The position numbers and the translations under genes are program-made. Below are positions 47,221 through 56,736 of a stretch of DNA of 64,000 nucleotides, piece by piece; within the stretch, counting starts at the first letter, position 1, and each line of letters begins with the position of its first letter. Where the stretch lies: contig JAJEJU010000025.1 of NCBI GenBank assembly GCA_021390615.1, positions 1,426,001 through 1,490,000 of the forward strand, written 5' to 3'. Below the pieces are notes generated by a model. It was not told the DNA's origin. It did not search any database and saw only the letters and a program-made list of their open reading frames with translations. This DNA comes from Rhodanobacteraceae bacterium ZG21-1. Its GTDB lineage: Bacteria > Pseudomonadota > Gammaproteobacteria > Xanthomonadales > Rhodanobacteraceae.

Positions 47221-48588
47221 GTGTCCATACCCAGCGCCGTCAAGAGCACGCCGATCCACGCTCGCCGTGAGCTGGCCGAATACCTCGCCGCCGGCGAAAA
47301 GCCGCGCGAAGCCTGGCGCATCGGCACCGAGCACGAAAAATTCGGCTTCCGCACCGACGACCTGCGGCCGCCGACCTTCGAGGGCGATCGCGGCATCGGC
47401 GTGCTGCTCGAGCGCCTGGCCGAACGCTACGGCTGGGACATCGCCCGCGAAGGCGAGAACCCGGTGGCGCTGTCGCGCGACAAGGCCTCGATCACGCTGG
47501 AACCGGCCGGCCAGCTCGAACTTTCCGGCGCCCCGCTGGAAACCATCCATCAGACCTGCTGCGAAGTGAATCAGCACCTGCGCGAAGTGCGCTCGATCGC
47601 CGACGACCTCGGCATCGGCTTCCTGGGCATGGGCTTCCAGCCGAAATGGCGGCGCGACGAAATGCCGTGGATGCCGAAGGGCCGCTACAAGATCATGCGC
47701 GAGTACATGCCCAAGGTCGGTTCGCTCGGCCTGGACATGATGACGCGCACCTGCACCGTGCAGGTGAACCTGGACTACGCCAGCGAAGCGGACATGATCA
47801 AGAAGTTCCGCACCAGCCTGGCGCTGCAGCCGGTGGCCACCGCGCTGTTCGCCGACTCGCCGTTCACCGACGGACGTCCAAACGGCTATCAGTCCTATCG
47901 CTCGCACATCTGGACCGACACCGACCGCGACCGCACCGGCATGCTCGACTTCGTGTTCGAGGACGGCTTCGGCTACGAGCGCTACGTCGACTACCTGCTC
48001 GACGTGCCGATGTACTTCAGCTACCGCGACGGTCAGTACATCGATCTGTCCGGCCAGGACTTCAAGCGCTTCATGGCCGGCGAGCTGGCGGCTCTGCCCG
48101 GGGTGCGGCCGACCATGAAGGACTTCGCCGACCATCTCACCACCGCCTTCCCCGAAGTGCGGCTCAAGCAATACCTGGAAATGCGCGGCGCCGATGGCGG
48201 CCCGTGGAACCGGCTGTGCGCGCTGCCGGCGCTGTGGGTGGGCCTGCTGTACGACGACGAAGCGCTCGATGCCGCCTGGGGCCTGGTCAAGGACTTCAGC
48301 CGCGAGGAGCGCCATGCGCTGCGCGACGGCGTGCCCAAACAGGCGCTGAAGCTGCCGTTCCGCGGCGCCAGCGTGCGCGAACTGGCCGCCGAAGCGGTGA
48401 AGATCGCTGCCCACGGCCTGAAGCGTCGCGCCCGGCTGAACCAGCATGGCGCCGACGAAAGCATCTTCCTGGAGCCGCTGGTCGAGATCGTCGAAGCCAA
48501 CCAGACCCCGGCCGAGCGCAAGCTCGAGCTGTTCCACGGTGCCTGGGGCGCCCAGATCGACCCGGTGTTTCAGCAGTTCGCTTACTGA
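47221..48588 (+). CDS. gshA: Glutamate-cysteine ligase, plant/proteobacterial type
   Basis: A 455-residue enzyme making gamma-glutamylcysteine, the first step of glutathione synthesis. EHEKFGFR near residue 39, SITLEPAGQLELSG and TCTVQVNLDYASE are active-site stretches of the class shared by plants and many Xanthomonadales and alphaproteobacteria, distinct from the E. coli GshA. The start codon is a GTG at 47221. Together with the glutaredoxin fusion it supports glutathione-based redox chemistry. Confidence 0.94.
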   Translation: MSIPSAVKSTPIHARRELAEYLAAGEKPREAWRIGTEHEKFGFRTDDLRPPTFEGDRGIGVLLERLAERYGWDIAREGENPVALSRDKASITLEPAGQLELSGAPLETIHQTCCEVNQHLREVRSIADDLGIGFLGMGFQPKWRRDEMPWMPKGRYKIMREYMPKVGSLGLDMMTRTCTVQVNLDYASEADMIKKFRTSLALQPVATALFADSPFTDGRPNGYQSYRSHIWTDTDRDRTGMLDFVFEDGFGYERYVDYLLDVPMYFSYRDGQYIDLSGQDFKRFMAGELAALPGVRPTMKDFADHLTTAFPEVRLKQYLEMRGADGGPWNRLCALPALWVGLLYDDEALDAAWGLVKDFSREERHALRDGVPKQALKLPFRGASVRELAAEAVKIAAHGLKRRARLNQHGADESIFLEPLVEIVEANQTPAERKLELFHGAWGAQIDPVFQQFAY

Positions 48589-48624
48589 AACCGCTCGCAC
48601 ATCGCGGCACTGATCGAGCGGAAC

Positions 48625-49014
48625 TCAGCCGCCTGGCGCGGCCTGCAGCAGACGCTCGATTTCCGCCACGTGGCGGCTGTACGAGTCCAGGGTCATCTGG
48701 TCGCAGATGCCGTCCGGAATCGTGTCGTCCGGCGCCTTGTAGGCCGCGAAGAAATTCTGCCCGTATCGCGCCGCCAGCTGCACACGGGCTTGTTGCAGTC
48801 GCTGATTGACCGCCGCGATGGCGCCGGGATCGACGGCATCACAACGACGGTGCTGCAACATGGCGCGAAACGCATCGGCTCGCCCGAACAGGAACATCGC
48901 TTCGTAACGGGACTTGCCCGGAACCGAGGCAGCCTGGGAACCGGCGTCCTGCGCCCAGACCGGACTGCCGCCGAGCACGGCCAGCGCGAGAAGCATCGTG
49001 CCTGCGATTTTCAT
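48625..49014 (-). CDS. Secreted protein of unknown function
   Basis: A 129-residue protein. Residues 1-21 form a signal peptide (LLALAVLGGSPVWAQD), so it is periplasmic. The mature part is mostly helical, with two cysteines (HRRCDAVD and GICDQM) that may form a disulfide. The ATG at 49014 has a strong GGGAG ribosome-binding site; an earlier start 21 codons up lacks one. No domain recognised. Confidence 0.65.
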   Translation of the reverse strand: MKIAGTMLLALAVLGGSPVWAQDAGSQAASVPGKSRYEAMFLFGRADAFRAMLQHRRCDAVDPGAIAAVNQRLQQARVQLAARYGQNFFAAYKAPDDTIPDGICDQMTLDSYSRHVAEIERLLQAAPGG

Positions 49015-49302
49015 CCCGATCTCCCTGTGCGATTCCGGATCGAGTTTAGACGCGCCCGTCCCGCATAGCTTGGCCAACGCAAGCTGTAACAGGCAAGCCT
49101 CTGGACTGGGTCAGCGATTTTTCCCGGATACGGTGAACTTCTCGATCATCCAGCAGGTGATTCGCTGTCGGGTGCGGGAAACATCCGAAGTATCCAACGG
49201 CATTCGATACGACGAAATACTACCCGGTAGGCAGCGTCTCGTTCCCAAGCCGATCGTGCCGGCCACCGCCCCACAGCGGACCTTGCGAGCACATGCAATT
49301 CG

Positions 49303-49950
49303 CTACGCGAAAGGCGCCTCGATGCCTTTTTGAAGCGCGGGAAGCTTCAGCAAGGATCTGGCGCGTTGAACCATGCCGTTTACTTCAGCATTGAATCCAT
49401 TGCCGCACTCGAGGCAACGAAGCAGCTCAGCAGAGCGCCGTCTGATTTCATCAGACCATGATCTATCCTCTGGGTCGGACAAAACATTAGCAAAGGACCG
49501 CTTGCTCTGATCTATGGCCCCAGCCAATCCAGCCGACACGGCCAGATGGTAATGGCTCCATATGGTCACAGGCTTCTGGGCTGCAAGCCAGGCATAGGCG
49601 TGCACAGGCGATAAAAGGCGCGTGCGCAGCACGGTTAACTCTTGAGCCGCCCGCTCCGCCAGCATTTTTGCAGCTAGCGAAAACTCTCCATCGTCCGTAT
49701 ATGGCTGGAAGTTCTCTACCCTATCCCCGACATCGAAAGACAAATAGCTCTTCTCATACCAGAGCCAGCACGCCGCAACATTCAGGTAACTCCCTCTGGA
49801 CCATCCGGATGGCTGGAACTCGATAACTCCCACCCACCATGCGTGGTCGTCGAGCCAAGTCCTCGAACGGCCCTGCCGCATGCAACCAAGAGGATGGAGT
49901 GCAGCTTTGGCTGCTGCATTGATCAAGCGCGAATGCTGAGGCATCGACAT
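49303..49950 (-). CDS. Hypothetical protein, DUF4304-like
   Basis: A 215-residue cytosolic protein. The segment RTWLDDHAWWVGVIEFQPSG followed by WSRGSYLNVAACW resembles the DUF4304 pattern (small proteins with a beta-rich core of unknown role); I give this as a likeness only. The C-terminal half is helical. The start is uncertain: ATG at 49950 or 49944, or further upstream at 50058. Codon use is less GC-rich than the housekeeping genes. It is the last of three similarly oriented unknown genes. Confidence 0.55.
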   Translation of the reverse strand: MSMPQHSRLINAAAKAALHPLGCMRQGRSRTWLDDHAWWVGVIEFQPSGWSRGSYLNVAACWLWYEKSYLSFDVGDRVENFQPYTDDGEFSLAAKMLAERAAQELTVLRTRLLSPVHAYAWLAAQKPVTIWSHYHLAVSAGLAGAIDQSKRSFANVLSDPEDRSWSDEIRRRSAELLRCLECGNGFNAEVNGMVQRARSLLKLPALQKGIEAPFA

Positions 49951-50042
49951 AGAGGCAACTTTGCGCCTGAAGCGTGGATGGTGAATGGCTCGTTTCGGCC
50001 GAAAGTGGATCGTCGCGCTGTGATTCCCGGACTCGAGGCTGA

Positions 50043-50645
50043 CTATGGCGCCTCGCACTTTGTCGTCAGCGACTCCTCCAGTCGCCGCTTCTTGCTACCT
50101 GGTCGGTGGTGAGCGACAAGCGAGGCAAGTTGTTCGGGCAGGACCGTTCTCACCATCTCCAGCGAGCGTGCGATGAGTCGATCCGTCCGCCAACCATGGC
50201 TGTGCAAGAGCGCATCCACTAACGACGGAACGACCAGACCTGATAGCTCCGATTTCCCCGAAATAGAATCTGCAAGGGCAAACAATGCGTCAGCGCGCCG
50301 CAAGGTGTGGGGCTCCTGGTTGGCCAATTTGACAAATCGCCTCACGTATCGCGCAGTTGCATCTGCATCGATGCTTGCCATGACGCGCAGCGGCCAGCTG
50401 GCCACCGTGACAATCCGGTTTATCTCAGTCTGCTCCTCAGCCGACTGCAAAGCTTCGCCCAAAACCTCCACGCGCTGTGCCGCTGTGCCCCAATGCGCTG
50501 CGACCGTGGAAAGCGATTGGCATCTGTACCACGGATGACGAATGGCTCTCGCAAGCTTGAGGGCTTCGCGTGGCTCCGTGTGCACCAGCCTGTCCACCCG
50601 AGCTCGGCCTGCCACGTCTTCCTTCGTGATGGATGAATCGACCAT
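50043..50645 (-). CDS. Hypothetical helical-repeat-like protein
   Basis: A 200-residue all-helical protein with no membrane segment or signal peptide. Short helices repeat at intervals of ~35 residues (REALKLARAIRHPWYRCQSL, ATARYVRRFVKLANQEPHTL, RLIARSLEMVRTVLPEQLAS), which suggests a HEAT/TPR-like superhelix. No family recognised. The ATG at 50645 is preferred because AAAGGA lies 9 bp upstream; an ATG at 50654 directly abuts that purine run. It lies 92 bp upstream of the DUF4304-like gene. Confidence 0.5.
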   Translation of the reverse strand: MVDSSITKEDVAGRARVDRLVHTEPREALKLARAIRHPWYRCQSLSTVAAHWGTAAQRVEVLGEALQSAEEQTEINRIVTVASWPLRVMASIDADATARYVRRFVKLANQEPHTLRRADALFALADSISGKSELSGLVVPSLVDALLHSHGWRTDRLIARSLEMVRTVLPEQLASLVAHHRPGSKKRRLEESLTTKCEAP

Positions 50646-50714
50646 TGAGTCCATTCCTTTGAGGTCATTTTCTTCGGAGTGAATCTCCGCTTCGAGTCAA
50701 AGTGGGCATTCACC

Positions 50715-51056
50715 TCATACCGCAGGCGGCACGTCCTCCGTATCCGGCCAATCAAGCTGCATCTCGAAACTCGACCCTTGCCTGGCCGGCTCCCAACCAG
50801 CGGCCATCGCCCTTCGAATCGCCTTGGCCACTAGTGCCGGAGTAACGACGCCCCAAGGCTCACCAAAATAGTTGTCCGGCCTGAGAACCGATAGCGTCAC
50901 ATGCAACGTACTTCCGCCGCCAGCAGCTCGCTCGGCCGCAAAGCTGAGCCCCCTCCAGGTGTTCAACTGACAATAGGTCGCTTTATGACGGACACGCCAT
51001 CTGTACTCGCACTCGTCAACGGTGATGCTGCGCGAACCCTTCGACGGTATAGCCAT
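50715..51056 (-). CDS. Hypothetical protein with IPSKGSR-type N-terminus
   Basis: A 113-residue soluble protein. It begins MAIPSKGSRSITVDECEYRW, a pattern I recall from a widespread family of small uncharacterised proteins in soil bacteria that start IPSKGSR-I-VD---YRWR. The rest has a central beta region (STLHVTLSVLRPDNYFGEP) and a C-terminal helix with the AIRRAMAAGWEPARQG segment. Function unknown. First of the three unknown genes here on the minus strand, so possibly one transcript, though gaps are 69-92 bp. Confidence 0.6.
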   Translation of the reverse strand: MAIPSKGSRSITVDECEYRWRVRHKATYCQLNTWRGLSFAAERAAGGGSTLHVTLSVLRPDNYFGEPWGVVTPALVAKAIRRAMAAGWEPARQGSSFEMQLDWPDTEDVPPAV

Positions 51057-51315
51057 ATGCCACCTCACAACGATCTCTAGCTGCTACAGCGACCGGATAT
51101 GCCTTGGGTCCAAGGCGGATTTCCAGCGCCTCAACCCACCAAGACCGTCTCCTGGGCTTGTCAAATGGCTCTGTCTTGATGCGCAGCGATATCGAGCGCG
51201 ACGCGTTACGCCTCCGATTCACCAGCCATCCGACTCGAGAGACCCCGATGTGCCTGCCCTCGCCGATAAGCCGATCGGCAAAAATGGTGGCGCCCGGCTC
51301 GGTTCACGCCGTGGA

Positions 51316-51774
51316 CTAGTGCTTGGGTTGCCAAAGCTCGACCTTGTTTCCTTCGGGATCCAGGATCCATGCAAAGCGGCCGTTCGGGTCGCTGTCGTCG
51401 CGCTTGAGGATCGCAACGCCCTTGGCTTGCAGCCGCGCGAGCAGCGCGTCCATGTCATCCACGGCGTAGTTGATCATGAGTCCGCTGGTCGAGGGCGCGA
51501 AGTACTTCGTCGTTGCAGGGAACGCATTCCAAGCCAGCGCGGGCGGATGCTTCGGCGCGTCGTAGCGGAGAGCCGCGCCGCCCCAGGCTTCCACCGGCAT
51601 GCCAAGCACATCGCGATACCACGCCGCGAGCGCCTTGGGATCCTTCGCCTTGAAGAAAATGCCGCCGACGCCGGTGATATGTCCAGGCGGAGGCTGCGGC
51701 GCAGACGCCGTCGCGGCCAGGCCAGCAGCGGAAAACAGGCTCAGACACAGCAGGAGAATCGATCGACGCTTCAT
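51316..51774 (-). CDS. Secreted VOC-family protein (glyoxalase-like)
   Basis: A 152-residue protein. Residues 1 to ~24 form a signal peptide, unusual for this fold. The remaining ~125 residues are a vicinal oxygen chelate domain: GGIFFKAKDPKALAAWYRDV, a second half starting INYAVDDMDALLARLQAKG, and DPEGNKVELWQP at the end. The ligand and metal residues include the closing Glu. Members include glyoxalases, antibiotic-resistance proteins and dioxygenases; the substrate is not predictable. Confidence 0.85.
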   Translation of the reverse strand: MKRRSILLLCLSLFSAAGLAATASAPQPPPGHITGVGGIFFKAKDPKALAAWYRDVLGMPVEAWGGAALRYDAPKHPPALAWNAFPATTKYFAPSTSGLMINYAVDDMDALLARLQAKGVAILKRDDSDPNGRFAWILDPEGNKVELWQPKH

Positions 51775-51919
51775 CTATGGGCTCCCGGTTTGTAGGGTGT
51801 GTGAGGCATTCTTTAGGGCCTGGTCGAGCGCTTCATGCCGCAAACAGCTCGCTGGCCATCCTTGCAGCCGCGTGCCCGAGCATGCGCCATGGCTGGGAGT
51901 GAAGCCGGCTGCGAATCAA

Positions 51920-52996
51920 CTAGGGCGCGCTGGCCTCAGCCGGCTTCTTGCTCGCGGCGCCGAAGGTATCCTTCACACTCTGCCGTCGATCGTCGTCCTC
52001 CGGATCACCGGTATGCAGGGTGTGATCCAGCAAACGCTGCTTCAGCGGTACAGGCACTAGATCGAGGTCATGCGCGTGGCGGCCTTTCGGGTCCCACCCA
52101 CTGAAGTAGCGTGCGGCGCCCTCCAACAAAACGTCGTTGGCTTCGGATGCCTGCACGACGGCGACGATCTGCGTGGTCGGAAAATCCGCCAGCAAGACCC
52201 TGGCGATGTCTTCATATCCTGGATATCCGTCCCACGGCCCTTCGCCGGAGCCGTAGAGAATCAGCAGTCGCCGGATACGTTCTTCCGGAGATGGAATTTC
52301 CGCAGCCAAGGCGGCTTTCAAATCAGCCAGCGGCTGGCCCGTCGGCACGATGCCCATGCGGAACTGGCTATCGGCATCCCATGCCCGACGGATCGATGCG
52401 GGCAGTGCGGGCAACCACCGTTTCATGCCTGCCTCGACCCGCTGGCGCTCGCGCTGCTGGCTCGCCTGCAGATCTTCCAGCGAGTGCGACAGCGGAATGT
52501 GCAGGCTGGTCAAAAGATCGTTGAGGGCCTTGGGCGTACCAATGGCATTCGTCTCGGCGAGCCACTTACCGTCCCGGTAGATCTGCAGCTGCCGACAGGC
52601 ATAGCAGAGCAGGAAGTCGTAGGTATGCCCGTTATGCTGGATACGCAATGCGTGGCGAGGATCGAAGCACGAAGCGCTGATGCCGTCCGACTTGGCGACC
52701 GCAGACTCGAAGGCGGCGATGGCCGACGATGCCTGCGCGTGCGTCAGGTTCGCCTGCCCGAGAATCTGAAATTCCTGTAGCCGAGCGACATGCTCGTCGG
52801 GATCGCCCCAAGGCTCCAGCGAGTAAAGCGTGACGCGATTTCCCGAATGAAGCGCTTGCAAGGCCTCGGCGGGCAGCAGAGAGGATTGGGCGTGCGCATG
52901 CACGATGAAAAAAGCAGAGAAGCACAGGCACGCCATCTGCAGTGCCAGCTTTTTCAGCCAGCTCACAGGCCGGCTCCGTTCGTCATGTCGCGACAT
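51920..52996 (-). CDS. Secreted protein of unknown function
   Basis: A 358-residue protein with an N-terminal signal segment (LALQMACLCFSAFFIVHAHAQ, about residues 17-37). The first half includes ISASCFDPRHALRIQ and YDFLLCYACRQLQIYRDGK, i.e. three conserved-looking cysteines in a pattern I recall from uncharacterised bacterial proteins. The C-terminal half (about residues 190-340) is mostly helical with a SPEERIRRLLILYGSGEGPW segment. No domain named. It is transcribed away from the beta-helix protein. Confidence 0.6.
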   Translation of the reverse strand: MSRHDERSRPVSWLKKLALQMACLCFSAFFIVHAHAQSSLLPAEALQALHSGNRVTLYSLEPWGDPDEHVARLQEFQILGQANLTHAQASSAIAAFESAVAKSDGISASCFDPRHALRIQHNGHTYDFLLCYACRQLQIYRDGKWLAETNAIGTPKALNDLLTSLHIPLSHSLEDLQASQQRERQRVEAGMKRWLPALPASIRRAWDADSQFRMGIVPTGQPLADLKAALAAEIPSPEERIRRLLILYGSGEGPWDGYPGYEDIARVLLADFPTTQIVAVVQASEANDVLLEGAARYFSGWDPKGRHAHDLDLVPVPLKQRLLDHTLHTGDPEDDDRRQSVKDTFGAASKKPAEASAP

Positions 52997-53729
52997 ACCT
53001 GTCCCCTGTTTGAATAGGCTGCCTGTTCAAGCAGCTTGTCCGCCCCGATCGGAGGCAGCAGCCCCAGCCGCTTCTCCGGCAAGCTTACCGCCGGCCGAAG
53101 CTGAGCATGAAGACAGTATGCCAGTGAAGCCATGGGGCGCCGCGCACCTCTTCTCGCGGCGCAGGTGTCCATGCCGACGGCCTCGACGAAGCAGCTGCGA
53201 CGATGCCGGCGACGCGCGGCGGGGTGGCCACATCCTCGACACTCGAGAAGATCAGACCTGCAAAGACCGCTGTTTGCCCTATGCCTTTCAGCAAGCGGCA
53301 ACAAGCATCGTCCGTCCGGCCGCTGACGAGCACGCATCCTAGGCGGCGGAGGCAGCCGAGACGATGTTCGATCTGCCCGGCACGGCAGCTCTCTTCGACA
53401 GCCTCCGTTTGGTCGGCTACTCTCTGCTGCTGCATGGCCGCGGTGATGAGCGGCTGAATCTCTACGCCGCCGAAGGCGCCAGACACGCGGACCGTGGCCT
53501 GCCCGATTCGAGCCGGGCCTGCGTCCGAAATGCCTGCTCGATCCCGGCGACAACCTTCCCTAGCCGCCGATCTGTGACGAGCACCCGGCTCCAAGCGCGT
53601 GCTGGCGCCCAGAACTCAATGGCGCTGCCAGATCGATTTCCAAATGGAAATGCTGGTTCGTCAGGGTGAGGTATCGCGCCCCCAACATCGCCCATGCGGC
53701 GGTGATCCCCCTGCAAGCTGGAGACCGAC
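52997..53729. other. Non-coding stretch, possible gene remnant
   Basis: About 730 bp with only Arg/Ala-rich overlapping frames and no start signals. Around 53640-53700 the minus strand has a short protein-like stretch (LGARYLTLTNQHFHLEID), which could be the remains of a broken gene. No repeat or RNA gene recognised. Confidence 0.35.
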
Positions 53730-55286
53730 GTGAAAAGCACCTCGCCGTGGAAGTTGAATACCGTCCTTTTCGCCCTGCTGGCCGCAGGCTCATGGACCGC
53801 GCCTGCCATCGCCGCCGGCCATGTCTATTACGTCGCCACCGGCGGCAACGACAGCGCGGCAGGTAGCCAGAACGCACCCTGGAAAACCATCGGCCGCGCC
53901 GCGCGCGCGGTGATGCCCGGCGATACCGTGTACGTCCGCGGCGGCACTTACAAGGAAACCATCGACGTCAACCAGTCTGGCTCGGCCGCTGGCGGGCCGA
54001 TCGTGTTCGCCAGCTATCCGGGCGAGACGGCTGTCGTCAGCGGCGCCGGGCTGACCGTGCCGTCCAACGTGATGCGGGGGCTGTGGAACCTCAACAATGT
54101 CAGCTACGTGACGGTGCGGGGCTTTGAGGTGGGCAACTACACCACCTCCAGCACCTCGTCGACGCCGGTGGGCATCTACCTCAACGGCGGCGGCACCCAG
54201 GTGCAGATTCTCGACAATCACATACACGACATCGTCAATCGGATCGAACGCTGCCCCAACGGCAACGCCTTCGGCATCGAGGTCTATGCCAACGATCCGG
54301 TGCATTCCATCAATAACCTGAGCATCAGCGGGAACCAGCTGGACCATTTGAAGCTGGGCTGCAGCGAATCGCTGTCGCTCACCGGCAACGTCGAGCAGTG
54401 GTCGATCACCAGCAACTCGGTGCATGACAACGACAACATCGGCATTGCCGCACTCGGCTACGAAGTGATGGACACGGCCAGCGGCAGCCACTTCCAGAGC
54501 CAGGCCCGCGACGGCAGCATCAGCGGCAATACGGTCTACAATGTCAATTCCACCGGCAACACGGCCTATCCCGCGAACGGCCACTCCGCCGACGGCATCT
54601 ATGTCGAAGGCGGCACCCGCATCGTGGTCGAACGCAACCTGGTGCAGAAAGCGGATATCGGCATCGAACTGGCCAGCGAGACCCAGGGCAAGTTCACCAG
54701 CCAGGTCACCGCGCGAAACAATCTGGTGATGTACTCCAACGTGGCCGGCATCTCCATCGGCGGCGCCGACACCGACAACGGCGGCACGCAGAACGCCACC
54801 ATCGTCAACAACACCTTGTTCCGCAACGACACGCTGAACACCGGCAGCGGCGAATTCCAGATCCAGTACCACGTCGCGGGCACGGTGTTCGAAAACAATT
54901 TGCTCTACGCCAATAGCAACGGCCTGCTGGTGAACTTCTGGACATCGGCGACCGCCAATCCGGGTTATCCGAATCCCGGCACCATCGACCACAACCTGTA
55001 CTTTGCCGACGGCGGCGCGGACAACGCGAACTGGATGTGGCTGGGCAATGCCTACACGTCGCAAGCCGACTACAGCGCCGCAAGCCGCAGCGACGCCGCC
55101 ACGCTGCTGGCCGACCCGCAGTTGCTGAGCCTCACCAAGCCCGACCTGCATGCAAGCAGCACGTCGCCGGCACGCGGGGTCGGGCTGGTGCTGCCTTCAT
55201 CCGTGGCCGGCACCGTGGACTACGCCGGGCAACCACGCTTCACGTCCTCCGGCGCCATCGACATCGGCGCCTACCAGCAACCTTGA
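53730..55286 (+). CDS. Secreted parallel beta-helix protein
   Basis: A 518-residue secreted protein. Residues 1 to ~29 form a signal peptide (FALLAAGSWTAPAIAAG). It then has YYVATGGNDSAAGSQNAPWK, typical of DUF1565/pectate-lyase-like right-handed beta-helices, and repeated short turns with Asn-rich coils (LDNHIHDIV, ISGNQLDHLKLG, ITSNSVHDNDNIGI, VERNLVQKADIGI, ARNNLVMYSNVAGI). Such proteins bind or cleave polysaccharides; no catalytic residues can be assigned. The start is a GTG with a TGGAGA ribosome-binding site. Confidence 0.88.
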   Translation: MKSTSPWKLNTVLFALLAAGSWTAPAIAAGHVYYVATGGNDSAAGSQNAPWKTIGRAARAVMPGDTVYVRGGTYKETIDVNQSGSAAGGPIVFASYPGETAVVSGAGLTVPSNVMRGLWNLNNVSYVTVRGFEVGNYTTSSTSSTPVGIYLNGGGTQVQILDNHIHDIVNRIERCPNGNAFGIEVYANDPVHSINNLSISGNQLDHLKLGCSESLSLTGNVEQWSITSNSVHDNDNIGIAALGYEVMDTASGSHFQSQARDGSISGNTVYNVNSTGNTAYPANGHSADGIYVEGGTRIVVERNLVQKADIGIELASETQGKFTSQVTARNNLVMYSNVAGISIGGADTDNGGTQNATIVNNTLFRNDTLNTGSGEFQIQYHVAGTVFENNLLYANSNGLLVNFWTSATANPGYPNPGTIDHNLYFADGGADNANWMWLGNAYTSQADYSAASRSDAATLLADPQLLSLTKPDLHASSTSPARGVGLVLPSSVAGTVDYAGQPRFTSSGAIDIGAYQQP

Positions 55287-55719
55287 AGCAGTCGGCATCA
55301 AGGCCGGGGCGGATCAGCACCGCCCCGGCAAGCCGAAGCCAACTGGTGTTCGATGTTACCGCCGACGGCAGGCAGGCCAAGCCTCGAAGCGGCTTTCAGG
55401 CTCATGGCAGCTTGTGCGATCGGATGGAACCGTCCCCACTGACATGACCGTCCGCGACCACCTTCATCCGCGAAAACACTCGCCCCATCGCCGTGGGCAA
55501 AGTCACCTCGGGCCGCACGCAGGCCTTGCCAGCACACCGGTGCGATGACGAAGCAAACACTTCCCCGCGTCGCTGTGCACAAGCCACTTCGCTTCCTCAT
55601 CAACCACTCCTGACCATCACTGGTCGACGCGTGACGGGACTCATTGCAACCCTTTGACCGAGCCGGGCATCGAACCACGCATCGATAGCCCTATCTCAAC
55701 CGCATACGCAGGGGACCCT
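55287..55719. other. Non-coding stretch
   Basis: About 430 bp between the beta-helix gene and the DUF1028 gene. No credible gene, repeat or RNA seen. Confidence 0.35.
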
Positions 55720-56736
55720 ATGCCCACCGAGGCCATCACGCCGCACTTGCCGGCGCTTTTCCTGCGGCTGCTGGCGTCGCTTCTTCTCGCCGTGCCTTCG
55801 ACGGCTGCCGCGACGTTCTCGATCGTGGCCTGCGACCAGTCCGGCAATTGCGGCGTTGCCATCGCCACCAACAATCTCGCGGTCGGAGCCAGCGTGCCTT
55901 ATGCGCAGGCCCACGTGGGCGCCATCGCATCCCAGTTCGAGACCAACCCCACATACGGACCGAAAGGCCTGGCCTTGCTGTCATCGGGCCAAACGCCGGA
56001 AACGACGCTTCGACGGCTGCTCGACGAGGACGGCCACTTCGACGGCGGAACGGTGGCGGAAAGACAGGTCGGCATCGTGGATGCCCGTGGCCGATCAGCC
56101 AACTATTCCGGCAGCGAGGCATTGAGCGCTGCATGGGCGGGAACCCGGAAAGGAAACGGCTATTCCATCCAGGGCAACGGCCTGGCGGGTGAAGAAGTGC
56201 TGTCCGCGATGGAACACCGGTTTCTCTCCTCGCAAGGCAGCCTGGCGGAACGACTCATGGCCAGCCTGGAGGCCGGTCAGGATGCCGGCGGGCAGACCAT
56301 CGGAAAAATGTCGGCGGCCCTGCTGGTGAGAACGACGTCGGGAAACTGGCAAGACGTTGACTTGCGCGTGGACGGCGCCACCGAGCCGATCAAAAGCCTG
56401 CGACAGCTGCTCGAACAGCACTACGCGCTGCAGGCCATCATTCGCGCCGAACAGCAGGCCAGGCAAGGGACGATGGGCCCCGCCCGCGCAGCCATCGCCG
56501 AAGCCCTGCATCGCAGCGGCGGATGGGACCGTATCTGGCGCCGGGCGGCCCGCCTGGCCATGTCCATGGGCGACAAAGACAGCGCCCTGACCTATCTCGG
56601 CGTGTTCGTTTCCATCAATCCCGCGTGGGGGCGCATCGAATTGCAGGACGCCATCTATGACCCGCTGCGCGGCAACGCACTTTTTGAGTCCTGGAAAAGT
56701 GACGGCTTGAAGTCGAGTGCTTCAGCCACTCCGTGA
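55720..56736 (+). CDS. Secreted DUF1028-domain protein
   Basis: A 338-residue protein. The N-terminal signal peptide ends near PSTAAA, and the mature part begins TFSIVACDQSGNCGVAIATN, the exact start of the DUF1028 fold (an Ntn-hydrolase-like family), followed by ANPTYGPKGL-like and GNGYSIQGNGLAGEEVLSAM segments of the family. If signal cleavage leaves Thr as the first residue, it could be an Ntn-type nucleophile. About 100 C-terminal residues are extra and contain two helical repeat-like segments (LHRSGGWDRIWRRAARLAMS). The ATG at 55720 is inside a slightly longer frame. Confidence 0.85.
   Translation: MPTEAITPHLPALFLRLLASLLLAVPSTAAATFSIVACDQSGNCGVAIATNNLAVGASVPYAQAHVGAIASQFETNPTYGPKGLALLSSGQTPETTLRRLLDEDGHFDGGTVAERQVGIVDARGRSANYSGSEALSAAWAGTRKGNGYSIQGNGLAGEEVLSAMEHRFLSSQGSLAERLMASLEAGQDAGGQTIGKMSAALLVRTTSGNWQDVDLRVDGATEPIKSLRQLLEQHYALQAIIRAEQQARQGTMGPARAAIAEALHRSGGWDRIWRRAARLAMSMGDKDSALTYLGVFVSINPAWGRIELQDAIYDPLRGNALFESWKSDGLKSSASATP

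Noticed and set aside
51016-51222. Minus-strand frame of 68 codons beginning MNRRRNASRSIS
   Set aside because: Some protein-like sequence, but it overlaps the start of the IPSKGSR-type gene by 41 bp and has no recognised family or convincing start; left out as unsupported.
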